From positions 630,001 through 694,000 of the forward strand of contig NZ_CP009576.1 of assembly GCF_000763495.1 (NCBI RefSeq): 64,000 nt of DNA, written 5' to 3'. Shown here piece by piece: positions 1 to 11,513 of this stretch; position 1 is the first letter of the stretch; the number at the start of each line of letters is the position of its first letter. The notes below the pieces were generated by a model. It searched no databases. It was not told the DNA's origin and saw only the letters and a list, made by a program, of their open reading frames with translations. This DNA is from Listeria ivanovii subsp. londoniensis (GTDB lineage Bacteria > Bacillota > Bacilli > Lactobacillales > Listeriaceae). The translations under genes and the position numbers were made by a program.

Positions 1-140
1 TATTCACAGGTCAAAATATTTCCTTTTACGGACCGGTGATGGCAGGAACAGTTATTTCTATGTTGCCGTTATTAATTGTGTATATGTTTGCTCAAAAATA
101 CTTTGTACAAGGAACGGCAATGACTGGAATGAAAGAGTAG
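1..140 (+). CDS. Carbohydrate ABC transporter permease, C-terminal end (partial)
   Basis: The open frame enters from the left edge and stops at 138-140. Its last 45 residues carry the usual end of a MalG/AraQ-type permease: an EAA-region tail, one hydrophobic membrane segment (MLPLLIVYMFAQKYF) and the closing QGTAMTGMKE, which corresponds to the family motif QxxFVxG...GaVKG. It should be the inner-membrane subunit of a sugar importer. Its place nine bases before an arabinose operon suggests arabinose or arabino-oligosaccharide uptake, which is inference. The binding protein and second permease would lie to the left of the window. Confidence 0.8.
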   Translation, partial: FTGQNISFYGPVMAGTVISMLPLLIVYMFAQKYFVQGTAMTGMKE

Positions 141-149
141 GTTGGTCAA

Positions 150-722
150 ATGAAATTAGTAGAAACCCAATTTTATACAAAACTAATTGTACTCTCTGAT
201 TATCTTTTATTAGGTTTATTGTGGGTCGTGATTTCTTTACCTGTGATTACTGTAGTGCCTGCTTCTGTGGCAGTGTTGTATGTGTTGCGTCAATGGAAAG
301 GAGGGGCAACGGGACATATTTTGAATTACTTTTTTACAGGGATCCGTAAACATTTTTTTATCAACGTATTGTGGAGTTGCTTGACGGTGGGGATCTTTAC
401 AATAACGAATTTGTTGCTACAAGAAAACAATTTGTTCTTACTGATTAGTGGTTTTGTCGTATCGATCATGTATTTAATGCTTTTAATTTCGTGGACAAAT
501 AACTGTAGTCAAATGGAACAAGCGTCTTTCATCAGGATTTTTGAAGAAAGTGCTTTGGATTTGGTGGTTTCCTTTTTAAGAAATCTTAGTTGTAGTATGT
601 TGATTCTTTTGTTTACATTATTGGTCTTTTTATTTCCGCCGTTTATTTTCTTATTTGTCGGGGGATTGTGGAATTTAATGTTTTTAATATTATCAAGGAA
701 AGGGAGGTTGGAACATGAATGA
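150..722 (+). CDS. YesL-like (DUF624) membrane protein
   Basis: 190 residues with four to five hydrophobic segments (about residues 15-45, 70-90, 95-115 and 140-180) and the early LLLGLLWVVISLPVIT stretch typical of the DUF624/YesL family. Members sit next to sugar ABC importers and glycoside hydrolases in Firmicutes, but their biochemical role is not established. It starts 10 bases after the permease stop and overlaps the start of the arabinofuranosidase by 8 bases, so it belongs to the same transcript. Function in arabinan use is inferred from context only. Confidence 0.75.
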   Translation: MKLVETQFYTKLIVLSDYLLLGLLWVVISLPVITVVPASVAVLYVLRQWKGGATGHILNYFFTGIRKHFFINVLWSCLTVGIFTITNLLLQENNLFLLISGFVVSIMYLMLLISWTNNCSQMEQASFIRIFEESALDLVVSFLRNLSCSMLILLFTLLVFLFPPFIFLFVGGLWNLMFLILSRKGRLEHE

Positions 723-2235
723 AACAAAGATAAGCGTCAGACAAGCATTTGCAGTAGGAGAAATTAGTCCTCGTCTTTTTGGGTCTTTTGTGGAGCATAT
801 GGGAAGTGTAGTTTATACAGGTATTTATGAACCAGGGCATCCTACAGCAGATGAAAATGGTTTTCGCCAAGATGTATTGGAACTCGTCAAATCTTTAAAC
901 TTAGGTGTGATTCGTTATCCGGGAGGGAATTTTACTTCTGGTTATGATTGGCTGGATACCATTGGCCCAATCGATAAGCGACCGAAAAAAATTGATTTAG
1001 CTTGGCGCGGAATTGAACCAAATACATTTGGCATTCATGAATTTTTTCAATGGATACAACCAACAAATGCTGAACCTATTTTCACAGTTAATCTTGGAAC
1101 CAAAGGCATTGACGATGCTCGAAATTTAGTAGAATATTGCAACTTTGCAAAAGGCACTTATTGGAGTGATTTACGTCGGGAAAATGGTCAAGAAACTCCT
1201 TTTAATATCAAACTTTGGTGCCTCGGAAACGAACTTGATGGTCCGTGGCAAATTGGTGCTAAAAGTGCATATGAATACGGCCGTTTGGCAAATGAAGCAT
1301 CAAAAGTCATGAAGCTAGTAGACGATTCCATTGAAACCATTTTAGTAGGAAGTTCAACCCCGCGGCTAGCTAGTTATCCAAAATGGGATCGTGTTGCACT
1401 AGAACAAGCATACGAGCAGGTGGATTATTTAGCATTACACAACTATATCGATAAGTACGATGCAGATGATTTAACGCGACCACCTAAAAATGAACGGGAT
1501 GACACACCTACTTATTTAGCTAAAGCGTATCGTTTTGATCGGCAAATTGAAGAAATTATCGCGACTTGCGACTATGTAAAGGGTCTTTTACGGAGCGAGA
1601 AAACGATGTACTTAGCATTTGATGAATGGAACGTACATGCGCAACCTGAAAAAGAACATGAAGATTTTCAAATTGGGAGTCCTATTGATTGGTGTTATTT
1701 TACTATGGAAGATGCCTTGTTATTTGGTTCGCTAGGCTTAGCAATTTTGCGTCATGCAGATCGAGTGAAAATCGGTTGTCAATCTTTATTAGTAAATACG
1801 ATTCCGTTAATTTTGACAGATGCAGGAGGCCAAGCGTGGTGCAATCCAACCTATTATATTTTGGAACATCTATCCAATTATGCAACAGGAAAAGTATTAA
1901 AACAGGTAGCCACTGGGCCGACATATGATTCTGAAAAAGCACAAAATGTTCCGTTTGTAGACAGTGTCATTGTAGAAAATGAAGAAGACTTAGTTTTATT
2001 TTTTGTTAATCGTAGTCATGATAAGCAAACCGTGCAGCTAGATCACGATTTTTCTTTAGAAACTTCTGGTCAACAGATTGTCCTGAAAAGTGAACAATTA
2101 TCCGATAAAAATTTAAGGACCGCGCCAACTACACTTCTTCCACAAACAAAAACAATTAACTGCTTAGAGAACGGAAAAATAGTCGTTACACTGGACAAAT
2201 ATTCATGGAATGTTATTAAAATCAAAAAGTTATAG
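715..2235 (+). CDS. abfA: Alpha-L-arabinofuranosidase, GH51
   Basis: 506 residues, the normal length for an intracellular GH51 enzyme, which removes terminal L-arabinofuranosyl groups from arabino-oligosaccharides. The acid/base glutamate lies in WCLGNELDG (Glu173) and the nucleophile glutamate in LAFDEWNVH (about residue 304). The FGSFVEHMG and RYPGGNF motifs near the N-terminus are also family hallmarks. A C-terminal beta domain follows from about residue 380. There is no signal peptide, so substrates must first be imported. The start at 715 is preceded by AAGGGAGG. Confidence 0.93.
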   Translation: MNETKISVRQAFAVGEISPRLFGSFVEHMGSVVYTGIYEPGHPTADENGFRQDVLELVKSLNLGVIRYPGGNFTSGYDWLDTIGPIDKRPKKIDLAWRGIEPNTFGIHEFFQWIQPTNAEPIFTVNLGTKGIDDARNLVEYCNFAKGTYWSDLRRENGQETPFNIKLWCLGNELDGPWQIGAKSAYEYGRLANEASKVMKLVDDSIETILVGSSTPRLASYPKWDRVALEQAYEQVDYLALHNYIDKYDADDLTRPPKNERDDTPTYLAKAYRFDRQIEEIIATCDYVKGLLRSEKTMYLAFDEWNVHAQPEKEHEDFQIGSPIDWCYFTMEDALLFGSLGLAILRHADRVKIGCQSLLVNTIPLILTDAGGQAWCNPTYYILEHLSNYATGKVLKQVATGPTYDSEKAQNVPFVDSVIVENEEDLVLFFVNRSHDKQTVQLDHDFSLETSGQQIVLKSEQLSDKNLRTAPTTLLPQTKTINCLENGKIVVTLDKYSWNVIKIKKL

Positions 2236-2254
2236 GAAAAGTAGAGGGAAGTAT

Positions 2255-3235
2255 ATGAATAAAAAAGCGACGTACAAAAATCCGATTGTTATAGAGCGAG
2301 CTGATCCATGGATTTATAAACATACAGACGGGTTTTATTATTTTACTGGTTCGGTACCAGGATATCAGTCTATTGAACTTCGTAGAGCGAAAAATATCGA
2401 TGAACTAGGAAACGGAGAGTGCTTGTTGGTCTGGCAGGCACCGACAGAAGGCCCAATGAGTCAACTGATTTGGGCGCCAGAAATTCATTACATCAATGAG
2501 CGTTGGTATATTTACTTTGCTGCAAGCGACGATGAACAAATACGGGACCAACACCACCATCATCGAATGTTTGTAATTGAAAACCAACAAGCAGATCCTA
2601 TGAACACCGATTGGATTGAAAAAGGCCAAATTAAAACGGCTTTTGATAGTTTCAGTTTGGACGGTACAGCATTTCGACATCAAAATAAATTGTATTATGT
2701 CTGGGCACAACAAGATCCTAGAATTCCAGGAAATTCCAATCTTTATATTTCTGAAATGGAAAATCCTTGGACGCTAAAAGGCCCACAAGTTTTATTATCA
2801 ATTCCAGAATTTGAATGGGAAAAAATTGGTTTTTCTGTCAATGAAGGTGCGGCTGCCATAGTACGAAATGGCAAAGTATTTATCACCTATTCTGGAAGTG
2901 CCACAGATGAAAATTATGCGATTGGTTTACTGTGGGCAGATGAAAATGCCGATTTATTAAATGGCTATTCTTGGCATAAGGCCTCAGAACCCGTTTTTGT
3001 TTCCTCAGAAAAAAATAAACAATTCGGACCAGGACATAACTCGTTTACAAAAAGTGAAGATGACCAAGCTGATGTTCTTGTATACCATGCTCGACCAGAA
3101 AAAAATAAAGCAGGCGATCCGTTAGATAACCCCAATCGACATGCTAATGCACAAATTTTTTCATGGGATGAGGAAGGCTTCCCTGTTTTCGGTGAACCAA
3201 CAGGCTACACACGAAATATGAAAACAAATGAATGA
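2255..3235 (+). CDS. Glycoside hydrolase family 43 (arabinosidase/arabinanase type)
   Basis: 326 residues from the ATG at 2255, which follows GTAGAGGGAAG; an upstream in-frame start at 2210 would overlap abfA and is less likely. The five-bladed-propeller GH43 signs are visible: catalytic base in ERADPWIYKHTDGFYYFTGS (first Asp), the pKa-modulating Asp in FSLDGTAF and the general acid Glu in FSVNEGAAA. A C-terminal block FGPGHNSFTKS is also typical. No signal peptide. It probably releases arabinose from short arabinan or arabinoxylan pieces beside the GH51 enzyme; the exact linkage cannot be read from sequence. Confidence 0.88.
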   Translation: MNKKATYKNPIVIERADPWIYKHTDGFYYFTGSVPGYQSIELRRAKNIDELGNGECLLVWQAPTEGPMSQLIWAPEIHYINERWYIYFAASDDEQIRDQHHHHRMFVIENQQADPMNTDWIEKGQIKTAFDSFSLDGTAFRHQNKLYYVWAQQDPRIPGNSNLYISEMENPWTLKGPQVLLSIPEFEWEKIGFSVNEGAAAIVRNGKVFITYSGSATDENYAIGLLWADENADLLNGYSWHKASEPVFVSSEKNKQFGPGHNSFTKSEDDQADVLVYHARPEKNKAGDPLDNPNRHANAQIFSWDEEGFPVFGEPTGYTRNMKTNE

Positions 3236-3262
3236 TGAAATTCAGGTACAGGAGGCGTAATA

Positions 3263-4861
3263 ATGGACTCAAAAGCAGTAAAAGAAACAATTAGCCAAGG
3301 AAAGACATCATTAGGCATTGAATTTGGTTCCACTCGAATCAAAGCTGTTTTGATTGATGATTACCAACAACCAATCGCTTCAGGCACTTACGAATGGGAA
3401 AATCAATTAATCGACGGCATTTGGACCTATAGTTTGGAAGAAATCTGGCATGGATTACAAGAGAGTTATCAACAATTAAAAACAAATGTCCAAACAACCT
3501 ACGATGTAACCTTAACAACTGTAGGAGCATTAGGGTTTAGTGCTATGATGCATGGATACTTAGTTTTTGATCAATCCGATCGTTTACTGGTTCCTTTTCG
3601 AACATGGCGGAATACTATGACGGCCGCAGAAGAAAAAGAACTAACGGGATTATTTGATTACAATATCCCTCAACGCTGGAGTATTGCTCATTTATACCAT
3701 GCGATGTCGAACCAAGAAGAACATGTAAAAGACATAGCCTATATGACTACCTTAGCAGGATTTATTCATTGGCAACTCACTGGTGAAAAAGTGTTAGGAA
3801 TTGGCGATGCTTCAGGGATGTTTCCAATTGATTCTAAAACGAAGCAGTTTGATGCAGAAATGCTGGCACGTTTTGAGCAAAAAGTCATATCTGCTAAGTA
3901 CCCTTGGCAATTAAAAGAGATTATGCCACATGTCCTTATCGCTGGAAAGTCTGCAGGGATATTAACCGAAGAAGGAGCTAAACGGTTGGATCCTTCAGGT
4001 GATTTAAAGGCTGGGATTCCGTTATGTCCACCAGAAGGTGATGCAGGGACGGGGATGGTTGCTACCAACAGTGTCGCTATTCGTACCGGAAATGTTTCTG
4101 TGGGGACTTCGATTTTTGCTATGATTGTTTTGGAAAAAGAGTTAAAGAAAGTTCATACAGCATTGGACATGGTAACTACACCAGCTGGAGAATTAGTAGC
4201 GATGGTTCATGCGAATAACTGTTCTTCTGATATTAATGCTTGGATACAACTGTTTAATGAATTTGCAACACTTGGTGGACTTAACATCTCAACAAATCAG
4301 TTGTATGAACTGCTCTTCAAACAGGCTTTATTAGGGGATAAAGATTGTGGTGGTTTACTTCCTTATGGTTATTTATCTGGTGAAAACATTACGCAAGTGT
4401 CAAACGGGCGTCCGTTGTTTATTCGGACACCAGATAGTCAATTTAATTTGGCAAACTTTATGCGAAGCCACTTGTATTCAGCGTTTGGTGCATTGCACAT
4501 AGGCATGCAAATTTTAACAGATGAAGAACAGGTAGCCATTGATCAAGTGTTCGGGCACGGCGGTATTTTTAAAACTGCCGGGGTGGCACAAAAAATTTTA
4601 GCTGCGGCTATGAATACACCTGTCTCGTTAATGGAAACAGCTGGTGAAGGAGGCGCTTGGGGGATTGCTTTATTAGCAGATTATTTAAAATATGCCGAAA
4701 AAGATGTCACTTTAACAGATTATTTAGCGCAACAAGTTTTTGTACAAAGCCAAGCAATTGAGGAAAAACCTAATCCTGATGATGTTGCGGGCTTCCAACA
4801 GTTTATGCAACGCTATGAGGCGGGACTATCGATTGAAAAAACTGCAGAAGCATGGAACTAA
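3263..4861 (+). CDS. araB: Ribulokinase (FGGY carbohydrate kinase)
   Basis: 532 residues. It phosphorylates L-ribulose to L-ribulose-5-phosphate in the arabinose pathway. The FGGY kinase phosphate-1 motif is [16 protein letters not shown] near residue 17, and ATP-site blocks include [22 protein letters not shown] and GHGGIFKT. The sequence resembles xylulokinase-like kinases found with araDA in lactobacilli and enterococci more than the E. coli AraB type (from memory). The start is fixed by AGGAGG at 3249-3254. The neighbours araD and araA make the assignment as ribulokinase strong. Confidence 0.9.
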   Translation: MDSKAVKETISQGKTSLGIEFGSTRIKAVLIDDYQQPIASGTYEWENQLIDGIWTYSLEEIWHGLQESYQQLKTNVQTTYDVTLTTVGALGFSAMMHGYLVFDQSDRLLVPFRTWRNTMTAAEEKELTGLFDYNIPQRWSIAHLYHAMSNQEEHVKDIAYMTTLAGFIHWQLTGEKVLGIGDASGMFPIDSKTKQFDAEMLARFEQKVISAKYPWQLKEIMPHVLIAGKSAGILTEEGAKRLDPSGDLKAGIPLCPPEGDAGTGMVATNSVAIRTGNVSVGTSIFAMIVLEKELKKVHTALDMVTTPAGELVAMVHANNCSSDINAWIQLFNEFATLGGLNISTNQLYELLFKQALLGDKDCGGLLPYGYLSGENITQVSNGRPLFIRTPDSQFNLANFMRSHLYSAFGALHIGMQILTDEEQVAIDQVFGHGGIFKTAGVAQKILAAAMNTPVSLMETAGEGGAWGIALLADYLKYAEKDVTLTDYLAQQVFVQSQAIEEKPNPDDVAGFQQFMQRYEAGLSIEKTAEAWN

Positions 4862-4882
4862 GGATTAAAGGAGGGGACAAAG

Positions 4883-5578
4883 ATGTTAGAAGCTTTAAAA
4901 GAAGAAGTTTATCAGGCAAATGTAGAATTACCTAAACAAGGGCTTATCAAATACACTTGGGGGAATGTCAGTGGCATTGATCGAGAAAAAGAGTTATTTG
5001 TAATTAAGCCATCTGGTGTGGATTATGATACGTTACAACCAGCAGATATGGTGGTTTGTGACTTGGCAGGTAACGTGGTAGAAGGAAAATTAAATCCGTC
5101 TTCTGATACACCTACCCATGCTATTTTGTATCAAAAATATCCAGAAATCGGAGGGATTGTTCATACACATTCAACTTGGGCAACAATTTGGGCACAAGCT
5201 GGCTTAGATGTGCCCGCCATGGGGACTACTCATGCAGATACTTTTTATGGGACAGTACCTTGTGCACGTTTTTTAACACAAGCAGAAATTGATCGAGGAT
5301 ATGAAAAAGAAACAGGAAATGTAATTGTTGAAACCTTCCAACAGCGAGGGATTGCTCCAATGGCTGTTCCAGGTGTGTTATTACATGGTCATGGATCTTT
5401 TACATGGGGCAAAGATGCTAAAAGTGCTGTAATGAACGCCGTGGTATTGGATGAAGTGTGTAAAATGAATTTATTCGCGCGACAATTGAATCATTTTTCA
5501 GAAGAGTTACCTCAGCGAATCTTAGATAAACATTATTTACGTAAACATGGTAAAGATGCCTATTACGGTCAAAAATAA
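4883..5578 (+). CDS. araD: L-ribulose-5-phosphate 4-epimerase
   Basis: 231 residues, the standard AraD length. It converts L-ribulose-5-phosphate to D-xylulose-5-phosphate, the link into the pentose phosphate pathway. Class II aldolase/adducin motifs are present: phosphate-binding [21 protein letters not shown], zinc ligands in [12 protein letters not shown] and [11 protein letters not shown], and the [10 protein letters not shown] loop. Start chosen at 4883 after AAAGGAGGGG. It lies 21 bases after araB and 43 before araA. Confidence 0.95.
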   Translation: MLEALKEEVYQANVELPKQGLIKYTWGNVSGIDREKELFVIKPSGVDYDTLQPADMVVCDLAGNVVEGKLNPSSDTPTHAILYQKYPEIGGIVHTHSTWATIWAQAGLDVPAMGTTHADTFYGTVPCARFLTQAEIDRGYEKETGNVIVETFQQRGIAPMAVPGVLLHGHGSFTWGKDAKSAVMNAVVLDEVCKMNLFARQLNHFSEELPQRILDKHYLRKHGKDAYYGQK

Positions 5579-5621
5579 TCCAATAATTTTAGAATAGTCA
5601 AGAATGGAGAGGAAGAAAAAA

Positions 5622-7046
5622 ATGCTAACAATTAGTAAAAAAGAATTTTGGTTTGTCGTCGGTTCACAACATTTATACGGAGAAGAAGCATTACAAGAAG
5701 TTCGTACCCATGCAGAAGAAATGGTACAAGTGTTAAATGATAGTGGTCAATTACCTTATCCAATTAAACTACAAGAACTAGCTGTAACGGCAGAGACCAT
5801 TACGAAAATTATGAAAGAAGTCAATTATCGGGATGAAGTGGCTGGTGTCATTACGTGGATGCACACATTTTCCCCAGCTAAAATGTGGATTCGTGGCACA
5901 AAATTATTGCAAAAACCACTTCTTCATTTAGCGACCCAGTACAATGAAAGTATTCCTTGGAAAACTATAGATATGGACTTTATGAACTTAAATCAAGCAG
6001 CGCATGGCGATCGTGAATATGGTTTTATTAATGCTCGTTTAAACAAACAAAATAAAGTTGTTGTAGGCTACTGGCAACGTACGGAAATACAAAAACAAAT
6101 TGCTGAATGGATGGATGTAGCCGTAGCATATAATGAAAGCTTTGCTATTAAAGTGGCTCGTTTTGGGGATAACATGCGAAATGTAGCCGTGACAGAAGGA
6201 GATAAAGTAGAAGCACAAATTCAATTTGGTTGGGTAGTTGATTACTTTGGCATTGGGGATTTAGTTCAAGTCATTGATGCAGTAACAAAAGAAGAAGTGG
6301 ATACATTGTTTGCAGAATATCAAACGTTATACGATTTTGATTATGGGGAGTATGGCGAAGAAGAATGGACGGCACATGTAAAAGTACAAGCACGCCAAGA
6401 AATTGGTTTGCGTCGCTTTCTTGAAGCAGGAAATTACAATGCCTTCAGTACCAACTTTGAAGATTTATATGGTATGCAACAATTACCAGGTTTAGCTGTC
6501 CAACGTTTAATGGCAGAAGGTTATGGCTTTGCTGGCGAAGGAGATTGGAAAACAGCTGCGATTGATCGCTTAATGAAAATTATGGCTAGAAATGAAAACA
6601 CTGGATTTATGGAAGACTATACTTATGAATTAGCAGTAGGTCAAGAAGCGATTTTACAATCTCATATGATGGAAGTTGACCCAACGTTAGCTAATAATAA
6701 GCCGAAAATTGTTGTCTCTCCTCTTTCAATGGGGAATCGAGAAGACCCTGCTCGTTTAGTCTTTGATGGAAAGCCAGGTGCAGGTGTTGTCGTTTCTATG
6801 GCGGATTTTGGCACCCATTATAAATTATTGATTAACGAAGTAGATGTATTTGAGCCAACAGAAGCTGCACCAAATTTACCTGTTGCACGAGTAATGTGGC
6901 AACCAAAACCAAACTTCCATGAAGGCGTTCAGTCATGGATTGAAACCGGTGGCGGACATCATACCGTTATTTCTTTAAACTTAACCTCTGATCAAATGGA
7001 AATATGGGCAAAATTAGTTGATTTAGAGTACGTAACAATTAAATAA
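5622..7046 (+). CDS. araA: L-arabinose isomerase
   Basis: 474 residues, matching the family length when translation begins at the ATG at 5622; GGAGAGG sits 8 bases upstream, whereas the ATG at 5604 lies before that ribosome site. The enzyme isomerises L-arabinose to L-ribulose using Mn2+. Metal and catalytic residues are seen in [11 protein letters not shown] (Glu), FMEDYTYEL (Glu), [10 protein letters not shown] (His) and [10 protein letters not shown] (His). It completes an araB-araD-araA set encoding the whole conversion of arabinose to xylulose-5-phosphate. Confidence 0.96.
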   Translation: MLTISKKEFWFVVGSQHLYGEEALQEVRTHAEEMVQVLNDSGQLPYPIKLQELAVTAETITKIMKEVNYRDEVAGVITWMHTFSPAKMWIRGTKLLQKPLLHLATQYNESIPWKTIDMDFMNLNQAAHGDREYGFINARLNKQNKVVVGYWQRTEIQKQIAEWMDVAVAYNESFAIKVARFGDNMRNVAVTEGDKVEAQIQFGWVVDYFGIGDLVQVIDAVTKEEVDTLFAEYQTLYDFDYGEYGEEEWTAHVKVQARQEIGLRRFLEAGNYNAFSTNFEDLYGMQQLPGLAVQRLMAEGYGFAGEGDWKTAAIDRLMKIMARNENTGFMEDYTYELAVGQEAILQSHMMEVDPTLANNKPKIVVSPLSMGNREDPARLVFDGKPGAGVVVSMADFGTHYKLLINEVDVFEPTEAAPNLPVARVMWQPKPNFHEGVQSWIETGGGHHTVISLNLTSDQMEIWAKLVDLEYVTIK

Positions 7047-7169
7047 AAAAAGGTCGATGTTGAGACAGGAGAGATTACTCCAAAAATCAAGTTTTTAAAT
7101 CTGCTCGATCGTTCATTTTAAATTTGAAGGTTTGGTGCATAATTTTTGTGGAAAAAAGGGGCGAATACA

Positions 7170-8201
7170 ATGGACATTCTTAAAAAGAGCTTTGGTAAAA
7201 CTGCTGATTTATTTATTTTAAAAAACAATCAAGGCTCGGAACTAGCTGTGTCAAACCAAGGAGCCCGTATCGTTTCTTTAAAAGTGATGGTAGATGGAAA
7301 ACTAAGAGAAACGGTTTTAGGATTTGATTCAATTGAAGAGTATTTAGAAAAAGATCCTTATATTGGTGCGTCAATTGGACGTTTTTCAGGCCGAATAAGA
7401 CAAGGAACATTTACCATTGAGCAGCAACAATATCAAGTTTCTGTAGATTCTGAAACGGGACATAACTTACACGGCGGTATCGGCTTTGACAAATATATGT
7501 GGGAAGCTACCGAAAAAATAGCAAAAGATTTTGTGGCTGTTACCTTCACTTTCACAAGTCCAGATGGAGATCAAGGCTTTCCGGGGAATCTAACAGCAAA
7601 AGTCACCTACACACTAACCAATAAGAATGAATGGAAAATCTTTTATACTGCGACAACTGACAAAGCGACCATATACAATCCTACCAATCATGTATATTTT
7701 AATTTGACAGGAGATAGTACAAAAGGAATCGATGAACATATTTTAAAAATGAACGCACAACGCTACATTGAAGTAGATAAACAAGTTATCCCAACAGGAA
7801 ATGTTAACAATGTCCAAGGAACGATTTTTGATTTCACTCAAGGGAAAAAAATGAGCGAACTATTTACGAATGTGGCATCAGAAGCAAGTAAAATTGATGG
7901 ACTGGATCACCCATTTTTATTAAATAAACAGTCGCCACAAGTCACACTCACTTCTCCAGATAAAAAAGTAATCATCGAAATGACAACAGACGATCCTGCT
8001 GTAGTGGTTTTTACAGCGAATTTTGGAGATGAAGGTCCTATCATGCATGGAAAAAAATTAGCGAACCATGGAGGAATTACTTTGGAAACCCAAGTTGCAC
8101 CAGGAGCAACCGATTATCCAGAGTGGGGCAACGTGATTTTAAAACCAAATGAACACTTTGAAAAAGAAACAGTTTTTAAACTAATTATTCAAGAGTCATA
8201 G
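7170..8201 (+). CDS. Aldose 1-epimerase (mutarotase)
   Basis: 343 residues from the ATG at 7170, preceded by AAAAAAGGGGCG; a TTG at 7146 is possible but lies upstream of that site. It interconverts alpha and beta anomers of a free aldose. GalM-family marks are NQGARIVSLKV near the N-terminus, YIGASIGRFSGRI, HNLHGGIGFDK and the closing LETQVAPGATDYPEWG with the catalytic Glu. It follows araA by 123 bases. It probably supplies the arabinose anomer needed by AraA; a role for another sugar cannot be excluded. Confidence 0.88.
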   Translation: MDILKKSFGKTADLFILKNNQGSELAVSNQGARIVSLKVMVDGKLRETVLGFDSIEEYLEKDPYIGASIGRFSGRIRQGTFTIEQQQYQVSVDSETGHNLHGGIGFDKYMWEATEKIAKDFVAVTFTFTSPDGDQGFPGNLTAKVTYTLTNKNEWKIFYTATTDKATIYNPTNHVYFNLTGDSTKGIDEHILKMNAQRYIEVDKQVIPTGNVNNVQGTIFDFTQGKKMSELFTNVASEASKIDGLDHPFLLNKQSPQVTLTSPDKKVIIEMTTDDPAVVVFTANFGDEGPIMHGKKLANHGGITLETQVAPGATDYPEWGNVILKPNEHFEKETVFKLIIQES

Positions 8202-8504
8202 GTGGGCAGGTGTCAATGAAGTAGACAGAAAACAAGTTAGTTTACAATGATTCAAAAAGGTTTCGTTCCTTCTGATTTGGCGTAAGCATTTTGTTGGCAG
8301 AATGCGGTCTCCTTGTTTTGAAACCCCATCAATGTATTGGCACTGCCACTAAAAAAATGAGAATAAAAGAAAAACACTTTCGTTGAATTCATGTAAAATG
8401 AAATTAATGGAGGTGTTTTTTGTGCGTACAAGAGTTATGTATCCAGTAGAAATAAAATAAGAAGCAACCAAATGAAGTAGCAAAATTGAACGGGGTTTAA
8501 AAAC
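8202..8504 (+). pseudogene. Remnant of an IS3-type transposase orfA region
   Basis: There is no intact gene in this stretch. A GGAGGTG ribosome site (8409-8415) precedes a GTG at 8422 that opens a frame reading VRTRVMYPVEIK, then TAA, then EATK and TGA. That opening resembles IS3-family (IS150-like) OrfA proteins as I remember them. Only about 18 codons are recognisable before stops and the junction with the recombinase fragment. The preceding 200 bases hold nothing I can assign. Confidence 0.45.
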
Positions 8505-8756
8505 GTGCTAGTTCGGTTTGGTAGAAATTACAAATTATCTATAACAATGAGATTTAGAAAGAGGAGACCGAAGCTTTATACTGCAAATGCAAAAGACCCA
8601 CAAAAACAAGCAGTTTATCATCAAATTGTTCGAATGTTAAATGATGAGCTATCTATAAAAGCGATTGCAGAAAAAAATAAAGTGACACGGATGACAGTAT
8701 ATCGAATAAAAAAAGAGTTGGACTCGAATCTTTCAAGTGAGTTGATTGATTCATAA
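8505..8756 (+). pseudogene. C-terminal fragment of a serine recombinase (resolvase/invertase)
   Basis: The frame gives 83 residues. From about residue 22 they read as the tail of a Tn552/Tn3-type resolvase: RRPKLYTANAKDPQKQAVYH followed by a helix-turn-helix (MLNDELSIKAIAEKNKVTRMTVYRIKKEL). The catalytic Ser domain (about 140 residues) is missing and no start with its own ribosome site is evident, so this is a decayed remnant. It marks past mobile-element activity at the right edge of the arabinose operon. Confidence 0.7.
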
Positions 8757-8784
8757 GTTCTAACGAATAGAAAAAATTAGAAGA

Positions 8785-9652
8785 ATGCTTAATTGTAGAT
8801 TATTTTTTGAGGGATTATATTGGACTGAAAATTCGTCAATTAGTAATTGTTCTATTTACTTGATTTATTTTTTTCCGATATTGTTTCAGCAAGATGAGAT
8901 AATTGTCTATAATGCTTTTGAAATGGCTATACATATTTTTAATGTATTAAAATATTATTACTTAGTCGCTCTTATTTTCATTATTATGTTTGTCTGTTTA
9001 ACCATATGGAATAATCGGACTTTTAAACAACATCTACAAAAAGAAGCAACTTATAATGTAATACAAACAGAAAGACGAAAGCAGTTTATGGAAAAATTAT
9101 ATCATGAACGTTTCGGTCCAAAGAAACAGCGTGAATTGGTTCGGTACTATTCTGTTTCTGAAGAAAAAAACTTCCTTGATGATGATATACCAAAAGAGGT
9201 AGAGCCATTTATAGCGATTATGATTCCAGTACATAATGAAGAACTTATCATTGAAGACACAATACACTATATGCTGAACAAGCTACATTATAGTAAGTAT
9301 GAAGTGCTTGTTATGGATGGCGGTTCAACAAATGGAACACCTGAAATTTTAGCATGATTACAAAAACAATATCACAATTTGAGCGTTGTTAGAGTAGAAA
9401 AAAATAAAGGAAAAGCACATGCCATTAATATTGGTGCCGGATTTGTTAGAGGAGAATTAATTTTGAGCCACAATGCAGATATCGTACCAGATGAAAAAAT
9501 ATGTTAACTATTTTATTCGGATGGAGAGCCGTAACATTGTGGCGATTACCTCCAATGCCGTAGTGCGAAATCAATCTACACTAGTTGGGAAATCACAAAC
9601 AGTAGAATTCGCGAAGATAGGTGGTATTATTAAACGTAATCAAACGGCTTGA
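8785..9652 (+). pseudogene. Broken GT2-family glycosyltransferase
   Basis: The first frame (8785-9357) has membrane segments near residues 20-40 and 50-70, then the GT-A opening FIAIMIPVHNEELIIEDTI and VLVMDGGSTNGT. A TGA at 9355-9357 interrupts it. The same frame resumes as LQKQYHNLSVVRVEKNKGKA...SHNADIVPDEK, a normal GT2 continuation. A frameshift near 9495-9502 moves the homology to the next frame (VNYFIRMESRNIVAITSNAVVRN...FAKIGGIIKRNQ), ending at 9650-9652 without the C-terminal catalytic and membrane parts. It resembles poly-N-acetylglucosamine or hyaluronan synthase-like enzymes. Confidence 0.75.
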
Positions 9653-9888
9653 GTAATTGTAGATTAACTAAATTTCTTGTTTTTTATGAAGCTATTTAAT
9701 ATGGAATAGAAAATATTGGCGTTTTCGTGTAGTATTGGGTCAATGAAATAGGAAAAAGCTCACCTAGAAGGAGAAAATGAGATATAGTTTATCGAAAGTG
9801 CAAACTGATTGCCGTTAAAATTGGGGATACAATAATTCCTGTAAGAGTTTATATATTTTTCCTTCTATTATGTTCGTTTTTTGTCATG
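9653..9888. other. Intergenic stretch without recognisable gene
   Basis: AT-rich sequence between the broken glycosyltransferase and the gdhA terminator. I see short open stretches only and no motif I can defend. It is probably part of the same degraded zone. Confidence 0.4.
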
Positions 9889-9926
9889 AAAAAGAAAGAC
9901 ACTCTTTTGGGGAGAGTGCCTTTTTT
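9889..9926 (-). terminator. gdhA terminator
   Basis: Hairpin with arms GACACTCT (9898-9905) and AGAGTGCC (9913-9920). On the minus strand it is followed by a U-rich tract (TTTCTTTTT). It lies directly after the gdhA stop; the plus-strand T tract (9921-9926) may let it work both ways. Confidence 0.8.
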
Positions 9927-9927
9927 A

Positions 9928-11322
<1,395 letters not shown>

Positions 11323-11441
11323 TTAAATATTTTGACTATATGGAAAAGTAGGAAACAAGATACAATACACGCGATGTTATAGAGTGAAAAACGATCGGCT
11401 ATTCTGTATCAAGTAGGTCAACTTTTCTTACCTATGTTGTT

Positions 11442-11470
11442 AGTTTACACATTGTTGAGAATATTTTCAA
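11442..11470 (-). promoter_or_regulatory. gdhA promoter (candidate)
   Basis: On the minus strand TTGAAA (11470-11465) and TAAACT (11447-11442) are separated by 17 bases, giving a sigma-A-type promoter about 140 bases before the gdhA start. Confidence 0.55.
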
Positions 11471-11513
11471 GCATAAAAACCAATTTTTCAGAAATTTTTT
11501 AAAATCTAGTTAA

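Noticed and set aside
509-870. Minus-strand frames inside the YesL-like and GH51 genes
   Set aside because: No ribosome sites, no recognisable domains, and both lie opposite well-supported genes.
5604-5621. Upstream ATG for araA (MERKKK...)
   Set aside because: It lies before the GGAGAGG site; the ATG at 5622 has ideal spacing and gives the family length of 474 residues.
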